From Marsupella aquatica (lineage: Eukaryota > Marchantiophyta), in NCBI GenBank assembly GCA_973895155.1, contig OZ316894.1:8742001-8806000 (forward strand): a DNA stretch of 64,000 nt. The letters run 5' to 3'. A program made the position numbers and the translations under genes. Below are positions 59,873-64,000 of this stretch, piece by piece (the stretch's first letter is position 1; the number at the start of each line of letters is the position of its first letter). Below the pieces are notes generated by a model. That model was given only the letters and a program-made list of their open reading frames with translations, had not been told where the DNA came from and searched no databases.

Positions 59873-62800
59873 ATGGAGAATTGGGAATTGGAAGGGCATG
59901 ATGAAGCAGACGAGAGAACAAGTCACGGAGAAGAATCTGTGGATCATAGCTTTCGGCAGTCCTTCTACACCAGTGGTACGGACTGGAGTTCTCTTTATGA
60001 AGTGGATGATTACGGTGTGCCGTTGAACTTCACCTATGCGGAGGAAGAAGAAGGAGCACGCCATGGAGACAATGTGGAAGGTAAGCCTTCAGGCAAGACT
60101 ATAGGGCTGTCGTTTGCCAGGCTTTTTGAAGGATTGAAGCCTGGGAGACTAATGTCGTGTAATTCTGCTTCAGGATTCCGCAAGACTTATGATTCTACGC
60201 CTGCTCATCGTGAAAATGTGGATCCTCAGTGTGCTCCCAGCTCGTCTAATAGACAGGGAACGATAAATATTGTCAAGCCAGCCGTGAACAAGTCAGTCGT
60301 GAAGTTTGTTCAGAGTGATCTCTCTAATTTTTTGGGTATTAAACCCAAGGCAGTTCTAGAAAAGAATACGAATGGGAAGAGATATCGCCAACAGGACGTT
60401 GGGGTTCTGCTTGGAATCTCTCCATCGCTGAAAACTAGTTCCCCAGATGCGGCAGAGTTTTTGACCAAATTTAATCGGGTTGGTAATCCTGGCGACAAAA
60501 GCGAGCCCTGGAAGAACAAAAGCGGGAGGGGCAAATTTGGGGTCAACGGAGACGGAGAGGCTCAAGCTCCACGGAAATGTCCGTTCTACAAGAAAATACC
60601 TGGTATTAATCTTGCTCCATGGAGTTGTCTTTCTGCAGAGTTCGTCTTAAGGTGGAAAATCTAAAGGCAGCAGCGGTCAAGGTCGTAATATTAAGCCAAT
60701 CGGGGACTTTTCCTTTGATTTTAATTAGCATGAATGAAGTGCACTCTTGTTATATTCCATTTTCCAGCATATAAATCAATGTGTATTTTGAAGGACTTTC
60801 TATATCAATAATTTTGCGTAGGCTTGAACGCTTATTTGCTCTCCGAACTGCCAATTAATGTTAGAGCTCGAATACAATATTTCTCGAACTTGTTTGAACT
60901 TGCTCAAATGCGAAATTACTTTCCATGCACTGCCTGAATATGCCATGGTTTGAATCAGAGTTTTTTTTCTGATTTTCACGAGGACTTACTGCAAATTAGT
61001 GTGCAGGTTCCTTGAGTGATTTTACGACTGCAACTTTTCGTCGTTTGAATATAGGATTTAAGGTTTTTTCAAAATGTCGTCAGTTGGTCGACTTGTATTG
61101 GATCTCTGTGATACCAGATACTTACTTGCAAGTGCTGGTCCTTCTCTCTAGCCCGCAAGCATTTTTGGCACTTTAGGGTCGGAGGATTTGCATGATACAG
61201 CTAAAATAAGCTTTGCTCCTACAGATACAGCTTTTACAGTGGATGCCTTTTGTTACGGAGCAGTGGAAGGCTGCAGTGCTTACTTCCTGACACATTTCCA
61301 TTCTGATCACTATGGTGGTTTAACCAAACGGTGGTGCCATGGTCCTATCTACTGCACCCCCATCACCGCTCGCCTTGTGGTCATGTGCCTTGGTGTTGAT
61401 CCTCGGTAAGAGATAAGAGAGACTTTCATTAATGTGCCAGTCCCACCATACCCATTTGACGAGGAAAAGCTCATTTGGTTGTTCAATGTTGTATTTCAGA
61501 TGGATCATTCTTCTACAGCTTGGGGTCACTCACATGATACAGGGCGTGCAAGTGAGAGCGTTGGAAGCTAATCACTGCCCTGGCGCAGCCCTCATCCTCT
61601 TCCGTTTTAATTCTGGACACCAAATTCTTCACACGGGGGACTTTCGAGCTTGCAAGGACATGCAAAATTATCCTGAACTCTTGAGTGGAAACATTAGTAC
61701 TCTGTACTTGGACACAACCTACTGCAATGAGAGATACAGGTTATTATTACTTTCTCATGTACCTGCTCGTGTGCCTGCCAAATTGGTATGTCATTTTCAT
61801 TCCACGTTGGAGTTTTATGGAGATTGCTAATGTGTCTTCAGATAATGTGTTTTGATGGCAAGTATATTTGTAACCAATTTTATGATTTCCAATCAAGAAA
61901 TCAATGCCTCTCTTGAACTTTTCATAATATTGCAGGTTCCCTTTGCAGAAAGAAGTTATACAATTTGTGATTAGGCAGACATCGAATGCTCTTGCCAAGA
62001 ATGCCAAGACTTTGGTGGTCGTGGGTTCATATAGTATTGGAAAGGAGCGTGTGTATGTCAACATGGCTGAAGCTCTCGGGGTGAGTTTCCTTTTCAGCAT
62101 AACTATCTTCTCATATGGAAGACCTAGAAATGATCTAGTGAAGAGCTGGAGCTTGTCTGCTCGTGGATATACAATTTCCATTTGGTCGAAGCTGATCTAA
62201 TCTTGGTCTGAAATACAGGTATCAATTTTTGCTGATAGTCACCGAAGGCGAATCTTGAAAGCTCTTGAGTGGCCAGTTCTAACGACGAGGCTGTCAACAG
62301 ATCCTGCAAGCACGTTTTTGCATGTCTTGCCTCTTTCAAATCTGAATCCTCAGGTTGGATACCAATATATTCTTTCTAGAGTTGTTTGTACGATGCTGGG
62401 AACTGCGAAATGGAACTTTTCTTCGTGCTGTTTTGGATTGGTTTGATTTTGGTTTTTTGGTAGAGGATTGCGGAGCCTTTGTAAAGCCAGGGGTGTCAAT
62501 GCTTGATAAGTCTCCACTGGGGCTAGTGGAAATGCCAAGCCTTCATTTCGCAATCCAGCTAGCTTATTCAGTTAGTGTTAATGCAGAAATTGAAGGCCTA
62601 CTTGCAGAGTCATCACCCCAAGTACAGTGCCGTTTTGGCTTTCAGGCCGACAGGTAGTAATTTATCAGCAATATCTTCCCTACTACTCATGGGTCTTTGT
62701 CGATGGAAGTTCATGACCACTGTTGTCTACCCAATTTTTGTATTTACCTTGTTGCGTTGTTGTCCACCTGGATCATAGGTTGGACGTATTCCGAAAAACT

Positions 62801-63304
62801 TGGTGCAAAATTAGAGTTTTTAAAACCGCAATGCAATGGATCCGTCACCATCTACGGTTAGTATGATTCCGCAGAGAGAGTTTTGGTGCAGGGACTTGGT
62901 TTTCAGACCAAGATCTGAAATAGTGGAGACGCAAGTAGATTGTATGTGAGCGAAACAGTTGTTTCTGAGATTCGTGGTAGTTGCCATTTTATGGGGAAGT
63001 ATTTCCAGGGCAACCTAGTTGACATGTTCTTTCCTTTGTCGATCTTTCAGGTGTTCCTTACAGTGAACATTCGAGTTTTACTGAACTTCAAGAATTTGTG
63101 CAGGTCCGTCCTACGGTACTTTGCCCCTTCTCGTCATTTGCTTCAAATTTTGTGCCCATTACTTATATTGTGCTTTTCATTTTGATTGGGCAGTTCTTGC
63201 GGCCACACAAGATCATACCAACTGTGAACAATGGAAAGGAAGAACAAAGAGAGCGAATGAAAATAACGTTCAGTAAATGGCTTGGTAGTAAGCCTCACTG
63301 TTGA
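59873..63304 (+). CDS. SNM1/DCLRE1-type DNA cross-link repair nuclease
   Basis: Nine exons: 59873-60602, 61225-61405, 61500-61739, 61936-62080, 62219-62353, 62587-62653, 62779-62856, 63051-63103, 63194-63304. They encode 579 residues in phase. The N-terminal ~230 residues are poorly conserved, with FLGIKP and LLGISPSL short repeats. The metallo-beta-lactamase core begins at CPFYKKIP, then THFHSDH (HxHxDH, 267-272), [19 protein letters not shown] and LDTTYCN. The beta-CASP part has [28 protein letters not shown] and [13 protein letters not shown]. This is the DNA 5'-exonuclease family acting in interstrand cross-link repair (Arabidopsis SNM1). Catalytic ligands are intact. The stop is TGA 63302-63304. 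An upstream in-frame exon may extend the N-terminus. Confidence 0.95.
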
Positions 63305-64000
63305 TTCTAAGCTAGGAAGAGCTATTGTACAAAGGCATCCTTGGTCATTATGCTGTATTGAATTGAAATGAAGTATCTCACTTGGATGAGCACAGCAGTG
63401 ATTTCCTTGCATTCTCCGAGAGTATTCACAAAAGTCCTCTCAGTAGTTCTCATAAAATCTGTCCCGTGGCATTTTATCCATTTGCAACGCACATAGAGAA
63501 CGGTTTCATCATTTGCTTTACTGGCGGGGATGCTCCTAACAAGCGGAACTTTAGCAGAAAAGGGATCCCACTAGGAAAGAGACAGGGTATAGCCAAGCCG
63601 TAGGGAATCAGCAGGAACTACGACATATCAGATTCTTACTCTTAGCTCTCTCGACGGAGTGTAGGTATGCATGGAATTGTCTGTATCTGAGAAGTAATCT
63701 CACCCGTTCCGCAAGGATCTGAAGACATGTCAACCTGCCTGGAACGAAAACATTACCTTCCTGATCGTGCTTGAACCGATTAAGAAGAAAAGCCCAACAA
63801 CAGTAATCAAGACTGGCTGCAATTCACTTTATAACATTGAAGTTTGATGGTTTCAAATAGTCTACCAATATTGGGAAGAGTCGCTGCAGGTTCATCTGAG
63901 AAAACTGATACATACCGCTGTTATTTTTGTTGTAAGTCATGCTATTCATGTGAGCTATCTAACAAGGCTCCATGATGAAGTAATTCGCAGTGACATATCA
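63305..64000. other. SNM1 3' flank
   Basis: No coding feature is recognised. The first part is presumably the SNM1 3' UTR. Confidence 0.35.

Noticed and set aside
61432-61499. Upstream part of the SNM1 exon 3 open frame as coding
   Set aside because: The acceptor at 61497-61499 and alignment with plant SNM1 place the exon start at 61500; the earlier bases are intron.

Overview
The window is nuclear DNA from a land plant or close streptophyte relative. It has GT-AG introns of roughly 50 to 900 bases, a FyPP-type protein phosphatase 6, a plant-type coilin and an SNM1 nuclease. It also has long AT-rich gene-poor stretches full of short tandem duplications, and a Ty3/gypsy retroelement that carries a cytosine-5 DNA methyltransferase. 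From memory, methyltransferase-carrying retroelements have been reported in charophyte algae and dinoflagellates. Together with the intron sizes this suggests a seed-free lineage, but the species cannot be fixed from sequence alone.

Layout, left to right. 1-12.8 kb: gene-poor DNA with several repeat families and a 252-base tandem duplication. 12.8-15.8 kb (+): convincing but unrecognised exon-like segments, possibly a decayed or fast-evolving gene. 16.9-20.3 kb (+): a 5-exon gene for a long charged coiled coil ending in a J-like HPD domain (NFKBIL1-like). 22.3-22.5 kb (-): a tRNA-derived SINE-like element. 26.0-26.9 kb (+): a 2-exon multi-pass membrane protein. 28.6-32.3 kb (-): a complete 10-exon PP6 catalytic subunit of 303 residues. 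35.6-42.9 kb (-): a complete 17-exon coilin of 898 residues. 44.8-52 kb (-): the retroelement. 59.6-63.3 kb (+): a 9-exon SNM1/DCLRE1-type DNA cross-link repair nuclease.

The retroelement is the notable system. In its own 5'-3' order it has an array of eight dyad-symmetric 13-mers in the leader, and a gag with two CCHC knuckles. A +1 gag/pol overlap follows, with a perfect 26-bp hairpin just downstream. Next come an uninterrupted DNMT domain where a protease would be expected, reverse transcriptase and RNase H, and an integrase ending in an intact PHD finger. Gag, RT/RNase H and integrase are broken by eight in-frame stops and a frameshift, while the methyltransferase domain has no stop. The element thus encodes both a chromatin 'writer' (DNMT) and a possible 'reader' (PHD).

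The four recognised host genes are housekeeping functions (phosphatase signalling, Cajal body, DNA repair, J-like coiled coil) with no sign of co-regulation. Exon models were built by hand from reading frame, splice signals and remembered family sequence. The PP6, coilin and SNM1 models keep phase at every junction.
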